From NCBI RefSeq assembly GCF_035989885.1, contig NZ_CP108518.1, positions 4,203,501 through 4,267,500 of the forward strand: a DNA stretch of 64,000 nucleotides, read 5' to 3'. A program made the position numbers and the translations under genes. The notes beneath the pieces are model-generated. The model was not told the origin of the DNA. It saw nothing but the letters and a program-made list of their open reading frames with translations, and ran no database searches. Of this stretch, positions 23,539 to 33,156 are shown piece after piece. The DNA comes from Streptomyces sp. NBC_01232 (GTDB lineage: Bacteria > Actinomycetota > Actinomycetes > Streptomycetales > Streptomycetaceae). The stretch's first letter is position 1. Every line of letters begins with the position of its first letter.

Positions 23539-25797
23539 GTGGCCGAGGCGGCAGACATCCAGGGGGCGTCCCCCGCTCCTGCCCGGCGCCGGTGGCTGCG
23601 GCGCGCGATCGTTCTGCTCGCCGGGACGCCCGTGCTGGCCGCGCTGATCTACTCTCCCGCGCCCCGGGCCGAGGCGGCTCAGGCCTCGTCCGTGGACGTC
23701 CAGCTGGTCTCCATGGCCCCCGCGGCGCCGGTCAAGGGCGACACCTTGACCATCGAGGGGACCGTCCTGAACACCGGCTCCGAGACGATCACCGACGCAC
23801 ACGTCGGGCTGCGCGTCGGGTCCGCGCTCACGGACCGCTCGTCCATCGACGAGGCGGCGGAGCGCACCGGCTTCCGGGCCGGCGCCGACCCGGGCGAGAT
23901 CGACCCGGCCCACGCGGTGAAGATCGCCTCGCTGCCGTCGAAGGTCAGCCAGTCCTTCACGCTCACCATCCCGGTGAACAAGCTCGAGCTCGACAAGGAC
24001 GGCGTCTATCCGCTCGGTGTCTCCCTGTCCGGAGTGACCGACAGCCGGCCTTCCGAGCAGGTGCTGGGCATCAAGCGGACCTTCCTCCCCTGGCAGCCGG
24101 AAGCCGCCGCGAAGCGTTCCCAGCTGACCTACGCCTGGCCGCTGATCTCCACCACCCGCGTGACGGCGGAGACCGGCTCCGACGAGCTCCAGACCCCCGT
24201 CTTCCTCGACGACTCCCTCGTCGAGGAGCTCAAGCCGGGCGGCCGCCTGGAGCAGATGGTCACCCTCGGCAAGGACCTGCCGATCACCTGGGTCATCGAC
24301 CCCGACCTGCTCTACACGGTCGACGCGATGACCAAGGGCTACCGGGTCCGCGGCCCCGGCGGCGGCAAGCCCGTCCAGGGCAAGAACCGGGCCGTCGCCG
24401 AGCAGTGGCTCAGCTCACTCGAGGCCGCCGTCCAGGGCAAGAAGGTCGTCGCCCTGCCGTTCGCCGACCCCGACCTCGCCTCCCTCGCCCACCGCGGCAA
24501 GGACGTCTCGGGCACCCTGGGCCAGCTGCGCCCCGCCACCGACAAGGCGAAGCAGGCCGTCGAGACGGTCCTGCACGTCCCCGCGTCCACCGACTTCTCC
24601 TGGCCCGTGAACGGCGCCATCGACCCCTCGATCGTGAATGTCGCCACCTCGGCAGGCGCCCACAACGTCCTCACCCGCAGCGACAGCCTCGTGGAGAGCG
24701 GAGCCCTCGGCTACACGCCCTCGGCCGCCCGCCCCATCGGCGCCGGCACGACCGCCGTGGTGGCCGACGCCGATCTGTCCACCGCCTTCGAGGGCGACAT
24801 GCTGAACGCCGGGGCCTCCACGCTCGCCGTGCAGCGGTTCCTCGCCCACAGCCTCGCCCTGAACCTGCAGAAGACCGAGGAGCAGCGCAGCTTCGTCGTC
24901 GCCCCGCAGCGGATGCCCGGCGTCAGCCAGGTGCAGACGATGGCGGCCGCCCTGCGCGGCCTCCAGGCAGGCCGCTGGACCCAGCCCGGGGACCTCGAGG
25001 CCGCGGCCGCCGCCAAGCCCGATCCCGGCGCCACCACCCAGGTGCCCGGCGCCGGCCAGTACCCCGAGGACCTGCGCAAGCAGGAGCTCCCGGTTTCGGC
25101 CTTCGAGAAGATCCGCGCCACGCAGAACACCCTCGATCGCTTCAAGGTGATCCTCGCCGCGCCGGACCGCGTGGAGATCCCCTTCGGCAACACCACCAAC
25201 CGGGAGATGTCCACCTCCTGGCGCGGACGGCCCGACGAGGCCCGCCTCTACCGGGACCAGGTGCAGGACTACCTGATCGGTCTCACCGAGAAGGTCAAGG
25301 TCGTCCCCAAGTCCGACGCCACCCTGTCCGGACACAGCGCCACCATCCCGGTCAGCGTGCAGAACAGCCTGGTCCAGGATGTCCACGGCCTCGTGCTGCG
25401 GGTGAAGTCCGCCAACCCGACCCGCCTGATGTTCAGCGACAGCGAGCAGCCGGTCACCGTCCAGGGCGACCACACCCAGACGGTCAAGTTCACCGCCAAC
25501 GCCACGGCGAGCGGACCCGTTGAGGTCACGGCCCAGCTGTTCACCAAGGACGGCATCCCCTACGGCAAGGCACGCACGTTCACCGTCGAAGCCACCGAGA
25601 TCACCCCCACCGTCATGCTCGTGATCGCCGGCGGTGTGCTCCTCCTGGTCCTGGCAGGCATCAAGATGTACGCCAGCCGCAAGCGCGTCGCGGCACGCGC
25701 GGCCGCCGAGGAGAGCACGCAGCCGAGTGACGAGTCCCCGGACACCGGAGCGCAAAGCACCGACGGGTCCGGCACGAGTGAGACAGTGGACCGTTGA
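23539..25797 (+). CDS. DUF6049 secreted membrane-anchored protein
   Basis: 752 residues. A positively charged start and hydrophobic helix (about 17-37, ending in PRAEAAQ) form a signal or anchor. A large extracellular region follows, and one C-terminal membrane helix (VMLVIAGGVLLLVLAGIKMYA) precedes a short cytoplasmic tail. The family lies upstream of murJ in most actinobacteria (Rv3909 in M. tuberculosis) and its function is unknown. Two stretches (VDVQLVSMAPAAPVKGDTLTIEGTVLNTG near 52 and ATIPVSVQNSL near 600) look like Ig-type folds. The GTG start follows GAGGGACGG. murJ starts 46 bp later, so the pair is an operon. Confidence 0.85.
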   Translation: MAEAADIQGASPAPARRRWLRRAIVLLAGTPVLAALIYSPAPRAEAAQASSVDVQLVSMAPAAPVKGDTLTIEGTVLNTGSETITDAHVGLRVGSALTDRSSIDEAAERTGFRAGADPGEIDPAHAVKIASLPSKVSQSFTLTIPVNKLELDKDGVYPLGVSLSGVTDSRPSEQVLGIKRTFLPWQPEAAAKRSQLTYAWPLISTTRVTAETGSDELQTPVFLDDSLVEELKPGGRLEQMVTLGKDLPITWVIDPDLLYTVDAMTKGYRVRGPGGGKPVQGKNRAVAEQWLSSLEAAVQGKKVVALPFADPDLASLAHRGKDVSGTLGQLRPATDKAKQAVETVLHVPASTDFSWPVNGAIDPSIVNVATSAGAHNVLTRSDSLVESGALGYTPSAARPIGAGTTAVVADADLSTAFEGDMLNAGASTLAVQRFLAHSLALNLQKTEEQRSFVVAPQRMPGVSQVQTMAAALRGLQAGRWTQPGDLEAAAAAKPDPGATTQVPGAGQYPEDLRKQELPVSAFEKIRATQNTLDRFKVILAAPDRVEIPFGNTTNREMSTSWRGRPDEARLYRDQVQDYLIGLTEKVKVVPKSDATLSGHSATIPVSVQNSLVQDVHGLVLRVKSANPTRLMFSDSEQPVTVQGDHTQTVKFTANATASGPVEVTAQLFTKDGIPYGKARTFTVEATEITPTVMLVIAGGVLLLVLAGIKMYASRKRVAARAAAEESTQPSDESPDTGAQSTDGSGTSETVDR

Positions 25798-25843
25798 TTG
25801 ACGCCGTGGCCGGTCGGCCTGGGGACGATGAGGTGGGGTTTCG

Positions 25844-28018
25844 ATGAACGCGCCGTACGACGGTGACCGCGCGCAGGGCACTGGTGGGCCCGCGCCCGCC
25901 CAGGGCACTGCCCCGGGCACCCCGGTGCCCGGGCAGGTTCCCGTGCCTGCGCCCGCGCCGGACCGTGACCCGTATGTCCAGGACGCCTACGACCACGACC
26001 CGTACCGGTCCCAGGACCTGTCGGCCCAGGACCCCGTCGCCGAGGTGCTCTACGACCGGGCCTCGCACCCTCCGCCGCCCCCGGGTACCTACCAGGAGCC
26101 CGGGCCGCTCTACGCGGCTCCGGCCGCGCCCTCGTACGCTCCCGACCCGCACGTGTGGGCCCAGACCCCGGCGCCCGAGCCGGACGGCCCCTCGCGCCAC
26201 CTGCCGTACGGCGACCACGCGACCACGACGCAGTTCGTCGGGGTGGACTCCCTCGTCACCAGCGCATCGGAGGAGCAGCCGGAGCCCGACGCCTTCGCGC
26301 ACCTGTACCGGGACCAGGAGGCGGCACCCCGTACCCCCGCCGAGGACGCTCCCGTGGCCGCGCCGGCACCGAGCAAGCCGGCCGGACGCGCCTCCAGCCT
26401 GCTGAAGTCCAGCGCCCTGATGGCCGCGGGCACGATCGTCTCCCGCATCACCGGCTTCCTGCGGACCCTGGTCATCGCAGGTGCCATCGGCGTCGGCACC
26501 TTCAACGACACGTACCAGATCGCCAACACGCTGCCCACGATGATCTACGTGCTGGTCGGCGGTGGCGCCCTGAACGCCGTCTTCATCCCGCAGCTGGTCC
26601 GGGCCATGAAGAACGACAGCGACGGGGGGCAGGCGTACGCCAACCGGCTGCTGACCCTCGTCGTGGTGCTGTTGGCCGGCATCACCACCATCTGCGTCCT
26701 GGCCGCACCGGTGTTCATCACGATGATGTCGCCGAAGATCGCCTCGGACCCCCAGCAGATGGACGTCGCGGTCGCCTTCGCCCGCTACTGCCTGCCCACG
26801 ATGTTCTTCATGGGCGTCCACGTGGTCCTGGGTCAGATCCTCAACGCCCGCGGCCGCTTCGGCGCGATGATGTGGACCCCGGTCCTCAACAACATCGTGG
26901 TCATCGCCACCTTCGGTGCCTTCATCTGGGCCTTCGGGGGCTTCACCACCTCCGGCGTCAACGCCACCACCGTCACCGCCGAAGGCGTGCGCCTGCTGGG
27001 TCTGGGCACCCTGCTCGGCCTCACCGTCCAGGCCCTCGCCATGCTTCCCTACCTGCGCGACGCGGGCTTCAAGCCGCGCCTGCGCTTCGACTGGCGGGGC
27101 CACGGCCTCGGCAAGGCCGCCCGCCTGGCCAAGTGGACGTTCTTCTTCGTCCTCGCCAACCAGGTCGGCCTCGTCGTCGTCACCCAGCTCGCCACCTGGG
27201 CCGGATCCGTCGCCGAGAAGCAGGGCCACCCCGGCACCGGCATCACCGCCTACAACTACGCGCTGCTGCTCTGGCAGATGCCGCAGGCGATCATCACCGT
27301 CTCCGTCATGACGGCCGTCCTGCCCCGCATCTCCCGCTCCGCCCACGACGGGGACGCCGCCGCCGTCCGCGACGACATCTCCTACGGGCTGCGCACCTCG
27401 GCCGTCGCGATCGTGCCCTGCGCCTTCGCGTTCCTCGCCCTCGGTGTCCCGATGGCCACCCTGCTCTACGCAGGCTCGGGTTCGGGCGCCCAGAACATCG
27501 GCTACATCCTGATGGCTTTCGGGCTCGGGCTGATCCCGTACTCCATCCAGTACGTCGTCCTGCGCGGCTTCTACGCCTACGAGGACACCCGCACGCCCTT
27601 CTACAACACCGTCATCGTCGCCGCCGTCAACGCGGCTGTCTCCGCGCTCTCCTTCTTCGTGCTCCCCGCCCGGTGGGCGGTCGTCGGCATGGCCGCCGCC
27701 TACGGCCTCGGCTACGCCGTCGGCGTGGGCGTCGCCTGGCGCCGGCTGCGCACCCGCCTCGGCGGCGACCTCGACGGCGCGCACGTGATGCGCACCTACA
27801 CCCGCCTCACCGGCGCCTGCGTCCCGGCCGCCGCCGTGGCCGGCGCGGCCGCGTACGGGGTCACCCAGTGGCTGGGCAGCGGAGTGACCGGCTCCGCCGC
27901 CGCCCTCCTCGTCGGCGGGATCGCACTGGCCGCGGTGTTCCTCATCGCCGCCAAGCGCATGCGGATCGAAGAGCTCAACGCGATGGTCGGAATGGTCCGC
28001 GGACGTTTGGGGCGCTGA
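25844..28018 (+). CDS. murJ: Lipid II flippase MurJ (MviN)
   Basis: 724 residues. The first 185 are a Pro/Ala/Tyr-rich cytoplasmic region. The MurJ core follows, with about 14 helices, beginning SSALMAAGTIVSRITGFLRTLVIAGAIG and including DTYQIANTLP and GGALNAVFIPQLV. MurJ moves lipid II across the membrane for wall synthesis. In mycobacteria the same protein continues into a pseudokinase and an extracellular domain; here the coding sequence stops, and the pseudokinase is a separate gene 118 bp downstream. GATGAGGTGGGG precedes the ATG. Confidence 0.92.
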   Translation: MNAPYDGDRAQGTGGPAPAQGTAPGTPVPGQVPVPAPAPDRDPYVQDAYDHDPYRSQDLSAQDPVAEVLYDRASHPPPPPGTYQEPGPLYAAPAAPSYAPDPHVWAQTPAPEPDGPSRHLPYGDHATTTQFVGVDSLVTSASEEQPEPDAFAHLYRDQEAAPRTPAEDAPVAAPAPSKPAGRASSLLKSSALMAAGTIVSRITGFLRTLVIAGAIGVGTFNDTYQIANTLPTMIYVLVGGGALNAVFIPQLVRAMKNDSDGGQAYANRLLTLVVVLLAGITTICVLAAPVFITMMSPKIASDPQQMDVAVAFARYCLPTMFFMGVHVVLGQILNARGRFGAMMWTPVLNNIVVIATFGAFIWAFGGFTTSGVNATTVTAEGVRLLGLGTLLGLTVQALAMLPYLRDAGFKPRLRFDWRGHGLGKAARLAKWTFFFVLANQVGLVVVTQLATWAGSVAEKQGHPGTGITAYNYALLLWQMPQAIITVSVMTAVLPRISRSAHDGDAAAVRDDISYGLRTSAVAIVPCAFAFLALGVPMATLLYAGSGSGAQNIGYILMAFGLGLIPYSIQYVVLRGFYAYEDTRTPFYNTVIVAAVNAAVSALSFFVLPARWAVVGMAAAYGLGYAVGVGVAWRRLRTRLGGDLDGAHVMRTYTRLTGACVPAAAVAGAAAYGVTQWLGSGVTGSAAALLVGGIALAAVFLIAAKRMRIEELNAMVGMVRGRLGR

Positions 28019-28135
28019 TGCGCACAACCGTCGCCCCCTTTCGTGTGTCGTGCTTAGCGTCGGACTGTGGGCACAATTGGCTTGGCTTCGCAGACTGACC
28101 TACAGCGCGCAACGGATGGGGAGGCAGGAACGACG

Positions 28136-29872
28136 GTGGCGGAACGTAGCACGGCTGCCGTCGACGTGGCCGACAACAGCGGCAATGAGCCGCTGACCGC
28201 TCAGGCGGCACAGGCCACGTCCGACGGGGTGGACACCCAGAACGGACGAGCCGCGGACGGACCCATGCCCGACAAGGACGGCGAACGCACCAACCCGGCC
28301 CCTGCGGCCGCACCCGAACTCCACAGCGGGCACAAACTCGCCAGACGCTACCGGCTGGAAGAGTGCGTCACCCGTGTGGACGGATTCAGCAGTTGGCGCG
28401 CGATGGACGAGAAACTGCGCCGGGCCGTGGGTGTGCACCTGATGCCCGCAGACCACGCGCGGGCACGCTCCGTCCTGGCCGCCGCCCGGTCCTCCGCCCT
28501 GCTCGGTGACCCACGGTTCGTCCAGGTCCTCGATGCCGTGGAAGAGAACGACGTCGTCTACGTCGTCCACGAATGGCTGCCCGACGCCACCGAACTCACC
28601 GCGATCCTCGCCGCGGGCCCGCTGGAGGCCCACGACGCCTACCAGCTCGTGAGCCAGGTCTCCCAGGCGATGGCCGCCGCCCACCGTGAAGGTCTCGCCC
28701 ACCTGCGGCTGACGCCCAGCGCGATACTGCGCACCTCCACGGGCCAGTACCGCATCCGCGGCCTCGCCGTGAACGCCGCCCTGCGCGGCATCACCAGCGA
28801 GACCCCGCAGCGCGCCGACACCGAAGCCATCGGCGCACTCCTGTACGCCGCCCTCACCCAGCGCTGGCCTTACGAGAACGACGCGTACGGCCTCACCGGC
28901 CTGCCCAAGGGCGTGGGTCTGATCGCCCCCGACCAGGTACGCGCCGGTGTCCACCGGGGCCTGGGCGAACTCGCCATGCGCGCGCTCGCCAACGACGGAG
29001 CCACCGCCTCCCGGCAGGAGCCCGCCTGCACCACCCCGGACGAACTGGCCAAGGCCGTGGCCGCGATGCCCCGCATCCGGCCGCCGGAGCCCGCCTTCAC
29101 CGCCCCGCCCGAGTACCAGCACACCACCTACCAGCAGGGCAACTACGGCCGTCCCACGCCGCCCGGCGTGAACACGGTCCAGAGCCGCCCGGTCGCGCCC
29201 CCGCCGCCCCCGCTGCAGAGCCGCACCGGCCGGGCCCTCAAGTGGGGCGTGGCCGCCCTGCTCATCGCCGCCCTCGGCCTGGGCAGCTGGCAACTGGCCG
29301 ACCGCCTCCTGGGCCGCGGAAACCAGACGGGCAACAGCGGCACCACCAACAACAACCCCAACCCGGGCACCGACGACAACCCGAAGGATCCCGCACCCGG
29401 TACGCCGCTGCAGATCACGGAGGCGTCCGAGTTCTCGCCGAACGCGGACGCGACCAAGCCGAAGGACGCCGGCAAGGCCGCCGACGGCAATCCGGGAACC
29501 GCCTGGGTCACGCTCCAGTACAAGGGCTATGCCAATTTCGGCAACCTGGACGAACGCAAGGACGGCAGCGGCATCGTCGTCGACCTCGGCAAGGTCCAGA
29601 ACGTGTCCGAACTCGACATCGACCTGTACGTGGCCGGCCAGCAGGTCGAAGTCCGCGCCGCGCAGCCGTCGGCCGGCCACCCCGGTTCGCTGGCCGACTT
29701 CAACCAGTCGATCAGCAAGCTGGAACGCACCGACAAGAAGCTCCACGTCACGCTCAAGGAGCCGGTCCAGACCCGCTACGTGCTGGTCCGCATCGCCGAA
29801 CTGCCCGCCGACGGGGAAGGCGGCTACCGGGGCGGCATCAGCGAGATCAAGGTGCTCGGCCCGTCGTCCTGA
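28136..29872 (+). CDS. Membrane pseudokinase, counterpart of the MviN C-terminal domain
   Basis: 578 residues. After a disordered leader comes a kinase-like domain (about 85-310) lacking the catalytic HRD: the matching stretch reads LAHLRLTPSAILRT, and no DFG is seen, so it is probably inactive. A Pro-rich linker, one membrane helix (about 367-392) and an extracellular discoidin-like domain (LQITEASEFSPNADATKPKD...VVDLGKVQNVSELDIDLYV) follow. In M. tuberculosis this architecture is fused to MurJ and is phosphorylated to recruit FhaA; here it is a separate gene just after murJ. The GTG at 28136 is supported by GGGGAGGCAGG; the frame is open from 28067. Confidence 0.82.
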   Translation: MAERSTAAVDVADNSGNEPLTAQAAQATSDGVDTQNGRAADGPMPDKDGERTNPAPAAAPELHSGHKLARRYRLEECVTRVDGFSSWRAMDEKLRRAVGVHLMPADHARARSVLAAARSSALLGDPRFVQVLDAVEENDVVYVVHEWLPDATELTAILAAGPLEAHDAYQLVSQVSQAMAAAHREGLAHLRLTPSAILRTSTGQYRIRGLAVNAALRGITSETPQRADTEAIGALLYAALTQRWPYENDAYGLTGLPKGVGLIAPDQVRAGVHRGLGELAMRALANDGATASRQEPACTTPDELAKAVAAMPRIRPPEPAFTAPPEYQHTTYQQGNYGRPTPPGVNTVQSRPVAPPPPPLQSRTGRALKWGVAALLIAALGLGSWQLADRLLGRGNQTGNSGTTNNNPNPGTDDNPKDPAPGTPLQITEASEFSPNADATKPKDAGKAADGNPGTAWVTLQYKGYANFGNLDERKDGSGIVVDLGKVQNVSELDIDLYVAGQQVEVRAAQPSAGHPGSLADFNQSISKLERTDKKLHVTLKEPVQTRYVLVRIAELPADGEGGYRGGISEIKVLGPSS

Positions 29873-29886
29873 GCGCAGCAGCCTCG

Positions 29887-29921
29887 ATCACGCGGCCCGG
29901 CCACCGGGCGGGCCGCGTGAT
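29887..29921 (+). terminator. Terminator between the pseudokinase and sigM
   Basis: A 13-bp perfect stem ATCACGCGGCCCG with its complement and a 9-nt loop, followed by TTCTTT. Confidence 0.85.
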
Positions 29922-29974
29922 TCTTTACGTGCCCGGCCGACGCCCCTAGTCTCCGTCCGGGGAGGAAGCAGGGT

Positions 29975-30673
29975 GTGATGCAAGAAGGAACCACGGAAGG
30001 CCGCAGCGATCAGGAGCTCCTGGCGCTTCACGTCGCCGGTGATCCCGATGCCTTCGGCGAGATCGTGCGGCGGCACCGCGACCGGCTGTGGGCCGTGGCG
30101 CTACGGACCCTCGGCGACCGGGAGGAGGCCGCGGACGCCGTGCAGGACGCCCTGGTATCCGCCTACCGGGCCGCCCACACCTTCCGCGGGGATTCCGCCG
30201 TCACCACCTGGCTGCACCGCATCACCGTCAATGCCTGCCTGGACCGCGCCCGCAAGGCGGCTTCCCGCAGGACCGCGCCCCTCGACGACACGGACCGCCT
30301 GGAGCGCCTTCTGGAGCCCCACGAGTCCGCCGAGGCACCCGCGGAGCGCCAGGACCTCCATCGTCAGCTCCTGGCCGCTCTGAGCACCCTCCCGGCCGAT
30401 CAGCGTGCCGCGCTGGTCCTCGTCGACATGCAGGGATACCCCGTCGCCGAGGCCGCCCGGCTCCTCGACGTCCCCACCGGCACCGTGAAGAGCCGGTGCG
30501 CGCGCGGCCGCGCGAAACTCGTCCCGCTCCTCACTCATCTGCGCACGAATGCCGGGGATAACACCGCCGCCGAGCGGGGAAGGAACCGGACGCCGGGCCC
30601 ACCCGTCCCACCAGCGGCAGAACCCAGGCATCCAGACCCAGACGCTGTGAAGGGCGGAGGTGGACGACCGTGA
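29975..30673 (+). CDS. sigM: ECF RNA polymerase sigma factor SigM
   Basis: 232 residues. Region 2 is DPDAFGEIVRRHRDRLWAVALRTLGDREEAADAVQDALVSAYRAAHTFRG, then WLHRITVNACLDRARK. Region 4 is LPADQRAALVLVDMQGYPVAEAARLLDVPTGTVKSRCARGRAKL. The C-terminal 45 residues are disordered. SigM-type factors direct envelope- or oxidative-stress genes when released from their anti-sigma factor. GGAGG lies 10 bp before the GTG at 29975 (an ATG follows at once). The stop overlaps the start of the next gene as GTGA, so the two are translationally coupled, as expected for a sigma/anti-sigma pair. Confidence 0.92.
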   Translation: MMQEGTTEGRSDQELLALHVAGDPDAFGEIVRRHRDRLWAVALRTLGDREEAADAVQDALVSAYRAAHTFRGDSAVTTWLHRITVNACLDRARKAASRRTAPLDDTDRLERLLEPHESAEAPAERQDLHRQLLAALSTLPADQRAALVLVDMQGYPVAEAARLLDVPTGTVKSRCARGRAKLVPLLTHLRTNAGDNTAAERGRNRTPGPPVPPAAEPRHPDPDAVKGGGGRP

Positions 30674-31596
30674 GCCCCACAACCGGCACGACTGGCACGA
30701 CCGGCGCGATCCGGCACCCGGACGTCGCGGAGATCTCCGACCTCACCGAAGGTCTGCTCTCCCCGTCCCGTACCGCCGAGATCCGCCGCCACCTCGACGG
30801 CTGCGCCCTGTGCGCCGACGTCCGCGCCTCCTTGGAGGAGATCCGCTCCCTCCTGGGCACCCTCCCCGGTCCGGCCCGGATGCCCTCAGACATCGCCGGG
30901 CGCATCGACGCGGCCCTCGCCGCCGAGGCCCTCCTCGACGCCACACAGCCCAAGGTCCAGGCCGTCCCGGGCGACCGGCCCCGCACACCGAGCCGCGATG
31001 TTTCACGTGAAACATCGCCCGGCGGTCACCCGACCGGCCCAACCGGCCCCGGGCGGCGACGCGCCCGCCGCCGGGTCGCCGTCCTCGCGGGTCTGACCAC
31101 AGCCGCCGCCTGTGCCCTCGGCATCTTCCTGTTCGGCGACTTCGCCGGTACGCCCAGCCCTGACGCCGCCACCAGCGGCGAGGCATCGAGCTCGGCCCAG
31201 CGGCCGTCCGTCGCCTCCGGCGGCGCCTACACCGCGCAGGGCCTCCAGGAGAGCGTCCAGCAGCTCGTCGCATCCGGCCGGGGCGCCGCAACCGTTCCCG
31301 GGGAGCAGAACAAGACCCTCGGACTGGAGAACAACAGCCCCGCCTCCGAGGTCCCACCGGGCGACAAGCAGGCGACGCGGTCCGTCCCCGCCTGCGTGCA
31401 GGACGCGACCGACCGCCCCGACAACCCGCTCGCCACCGAACGCGGCACCTACGAGGGCAGCGCCGTCTTCCTCCTCGTCCTGCCGCACCCGGGCGACTCC
31501 GCACGCGTGGACGCCTACCTCGTCGACTCCTCGTGCGAGCAGACCGCACCGGAAGCCCCCGGAAAGGTCCTCCTGACGCGCACCTATCCCCGATAG
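30670..31596 (+). CDS. Anti-sigma-M factor-like membrane protein
   Basis: 308 residues. The N-terminal cytoplasmic part has a zinc-finger-like H-x3-C-x2-C (HLDGCALC, about residues 38-45), as in ZAS anti-sigma factors. The single membrane helix is [27 protein letters not shown], about residues 133-159. The extracellular C-terminal domain has [31 protein letters not shown] near its end. It would hold SigM at the membrane. Its disordered linker contains parS site 8, translated as DVSRETS (110-116). It begins on a GTGA overlap with sigM. Confidence 0.88.
   Translation: MSPTTGTTGTTGAIRHPDVAEISDLTEGLLSPSRTAEIRRHLDGCALCADVRASLEEIRSLLGTLPGPARMPSDIAGRIDAALAAEALLDATQPKVQAVPGDRPRTPSRDVSRETSPGGHPTGPTGPGRRRARRRVAVLAGLTTAAACALGIFLFGDFAGTPSPDAATSGEASSSAQRPSVASGGAYTAQGLQESVQQLVASGRGAATVPGEQNKTLGLENNSPASEVPPGDKQATRSVPACVQDATDRPDNPLATERGTYEGSAVFLLVLPHPGDSARVDAYLVDSSCEQTAPEAPGKVLLTRTYPR
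31000..31013. promoter_or_regulatory. parS: parS site 8 (inside the anti-sigma gene)
   Basis: Perfect GTTTCACGTGAAAC with symmetry extended to 24 bp (30995-31018), read in frame as part of DVSRETS. Confidence 0.95.
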
Positions 31597-31629
31597 ACGG
31601 GGCGTTCAGGGCCGTAGTGGGGCGGGTGG

Positions 31630-31655
31630 GGAATGCATGCGCCGTAGGATCCGTT
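31630..31655 (+). promoter_or_regulatory. SigR-type promoter of trxBA
   Basis: GGAAT (31630-31634) and GTT (31653-31655) separated by exactly 18 bp, the SigR consensus, 69 bp before trxB. SigR controls trxBA in S. coelicolor under thiol-oxidative stress. Confidence 0.75.
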
Positions 31656-31724
31656 GGGTGGGGTGAGAGTCCGCACCGGCCCCCGGTAGGCAGTACGCAG
31701 TCCGCAGAAACGAGGAAGAAACCC

Positions 31725-32684
31725 GTGAGCGACGTCCGAAACGTGATCATCATCGGCTCCGGGCCGGCCGGTTACACCGCCGCCCTGTACACCGCACGCG
31801 CTTCGCTCAAGCCGCTGGTCTTCGAAGGTGCCGTCACCGCGGGTGGCGCCCTGATGAACACCACCGAGGTGGAGAACTTCCCGGGCTTCCAGGACGGCAT
31901 CATGGGCCCGGACCTCATGGACAACATGCGTGGCCAGGCCGAGCGCTTCGGCGCCGAGCTGGTCCCGGACGATGTCGTGTCCGTGGACCTCAGCGGTGAG
32001 ATCAAGACCGTCACCGACACCGCCGGCACCGTGCACCGCGCCAAGGCCGTCATCGTCACCACCGGTTCCCAGCACCGCAAGCTCGGCCTGCCCAACGAGG
32101 ACGCCCTCTCCGGCCGCGGTGTCTCCTGGTGCGCCACCTGCGACGGGTTCTTCTTCAAGGAGCACGACATCGCCGTCGTCGGCGGCGGCGACACCGCGAT
32201 CGAGGAAGCCACCTTCCTCTCCCGGTTCGCCAAGTCCGTCACGATCGTCCACCGCCGTGACAGCCTGCGTGCCTCGAAGGCCATGCAGGACCGCGCCTTC
32301 GCCGACCCGAAGATCAAGTTCGCCTGGGACAGCGAGGTCGCCGAGATCCACGGCGAGCAGAAGCTCTCCGGCCTCACCCTGCGCAACACCAAGACCGGCG
32401 AGACCTCGGAGCTCCCCGTGACCGGCCTGTTCATCGCCGTCGGCCACGACCCCCGCACCGAACTGTTCAAGGACCAGCTCGACCTCGACGACGAGGGCTA
32501 CCTCAAGGTCGAAGCCCCCTCCACCCGGACCAGCGCCACCGGCGTGTTCGGCGCCGGCGACGTCGTGGACCACACGTACCGTCAGGCCATCACCGCTGCG
32601 GGCACCGGCTGCTCCGCCGCCCTCGACGCCGAGCGCTTCCTCGCCGCGCTCGCGGACGCCGAGAAGGCCCACGCCGCGGTCTGA
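31725..32684 (+). CDS. trxB: Thioredoxin reductase
   Basis: 319 residues. FAD motif [16 protein letters not shown] (about 11-26), redox-active C136-A-T-C139, and NADPH-site [16 protein letters not shown] with HRRDSLRA. It passes electrons from NADPH to thioredoxin in the cytoplasm. The GTG at 31725 is preceded by GAGGAAGAA and starts the protein just before the first beta strand. trxA follows 60 bp later; the operon has a SigR-type promoter. The gene is in the same place as trxB2 next to sigM in mycobacteria. Confidence 0.97.
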   Translation: MSDVRNVIIIGSGPAGYTAALYTARASLKPLVFEGAVTAGGALMNTTEVENFPGFQDGIMGPDLMDNMRGQAERFGAELVPDDVVSVDLSGEIKTVTDTAGTVHRAKAVIVTTGSQHRKLGLPNEDALSGRGVSWCATCDGFFFKEHDIAVVGGGDTAIEEATFLSRFAKSVTIVHRRDSLRASKAMQDRAFADPKIKFAWDSEVAEIHGEQKLSGLTLRNTKTGETSELPVTGLFIAVGHDPRTELFKDQLDLDDEGYLKVEAPSTRTSATGVFGAGDVVDHTYRQAITAAGTGCSAALDAERFLAALADAEKAHAAV

Positions 32685-32744
32685 CCGGTCTGACCCACCA
32701 ACCGCCCCACCCCACACCCCGCAGGAAAGAAGAAGGAGGCCGCT

Positions 32745-33086
32745 GTGGCCGGCACCCTCAAGAATGTGACCGACGCTGACTTCGATGCCGAGGTCCTCAA
32801 GAGCGACAAGCCCGTACTGGTGGACTTCTGGGCCGCCTGGTGCGGACCGTGCCGCCAGATCGCGCCGTCCCTCGAGGCCATCGCCGCCGAGTACGGCGAC
32901 CAGATCGAGATCGTCAAGCTCAACATCGACGAGAACCCGGCCACGGCTGCCAAGTACGGCGTCATGTCCATCCCGACGCTGAACGTCTACCAGGGCGGCG
33001 AGGTCGCCAAGACCATCGTCGGCGCGAAGCCGAAGGCCGCCATCCTGCGCGACCTCGCGGACTTCGTTGAGGTCAAGACCGCCTGA
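32745..33086 (+). CDS. trxA: Thioredoxin
   Basis: 113 residues with W32-C-G-P-C36 and the cis-proline strand SIPTLNVYQGGE. It is the disulfide reductant partner of the trxB product upstream. GAAGGAGG lies just before the GTG at 32745. parS site 9 and a 12-bp-stem terminator follow the stop. In mycobacteria cwlM would come next; here there is no such gene. Confidence 0.98.
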   Translation: MAGTLKNVTDADFDAEVLKSDKPVLVDFWAAWCGPCRQIAPSLEAIAAEYGDQIEIVKLNIDENPATAAKYGVMSIPTLNVYQGGEVAKTIVGAKPKAAILRDLADFVEVKTA

Positions 33087-33096
33087 CCCGATCGAT

Positions 33097-33110
33097 GTTT
33101 CACGTGAAAC
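33097..33110. promoter_or_regulatory. parS: parS site 9
   Basis: Perfect GTTTCACGTGAAAC immediately before the trxA terminator. Confidence 0.95.
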
Positions 33111-33140
33111 GGGGCCGCCCCCTGCATGGGGGGCGGCCCC
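33111..33140. terminator. trxA / GNAT bidirectional terminator
   Basis: A 12-bp perfect stem GGGGCCGCCCCC with its complement and a 6-nt loop, between convergent trxA and a GNAT gene. Confidence 0.85.
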
Positions 33141-33156
33141 GTTCCGCGTTTCGTGC

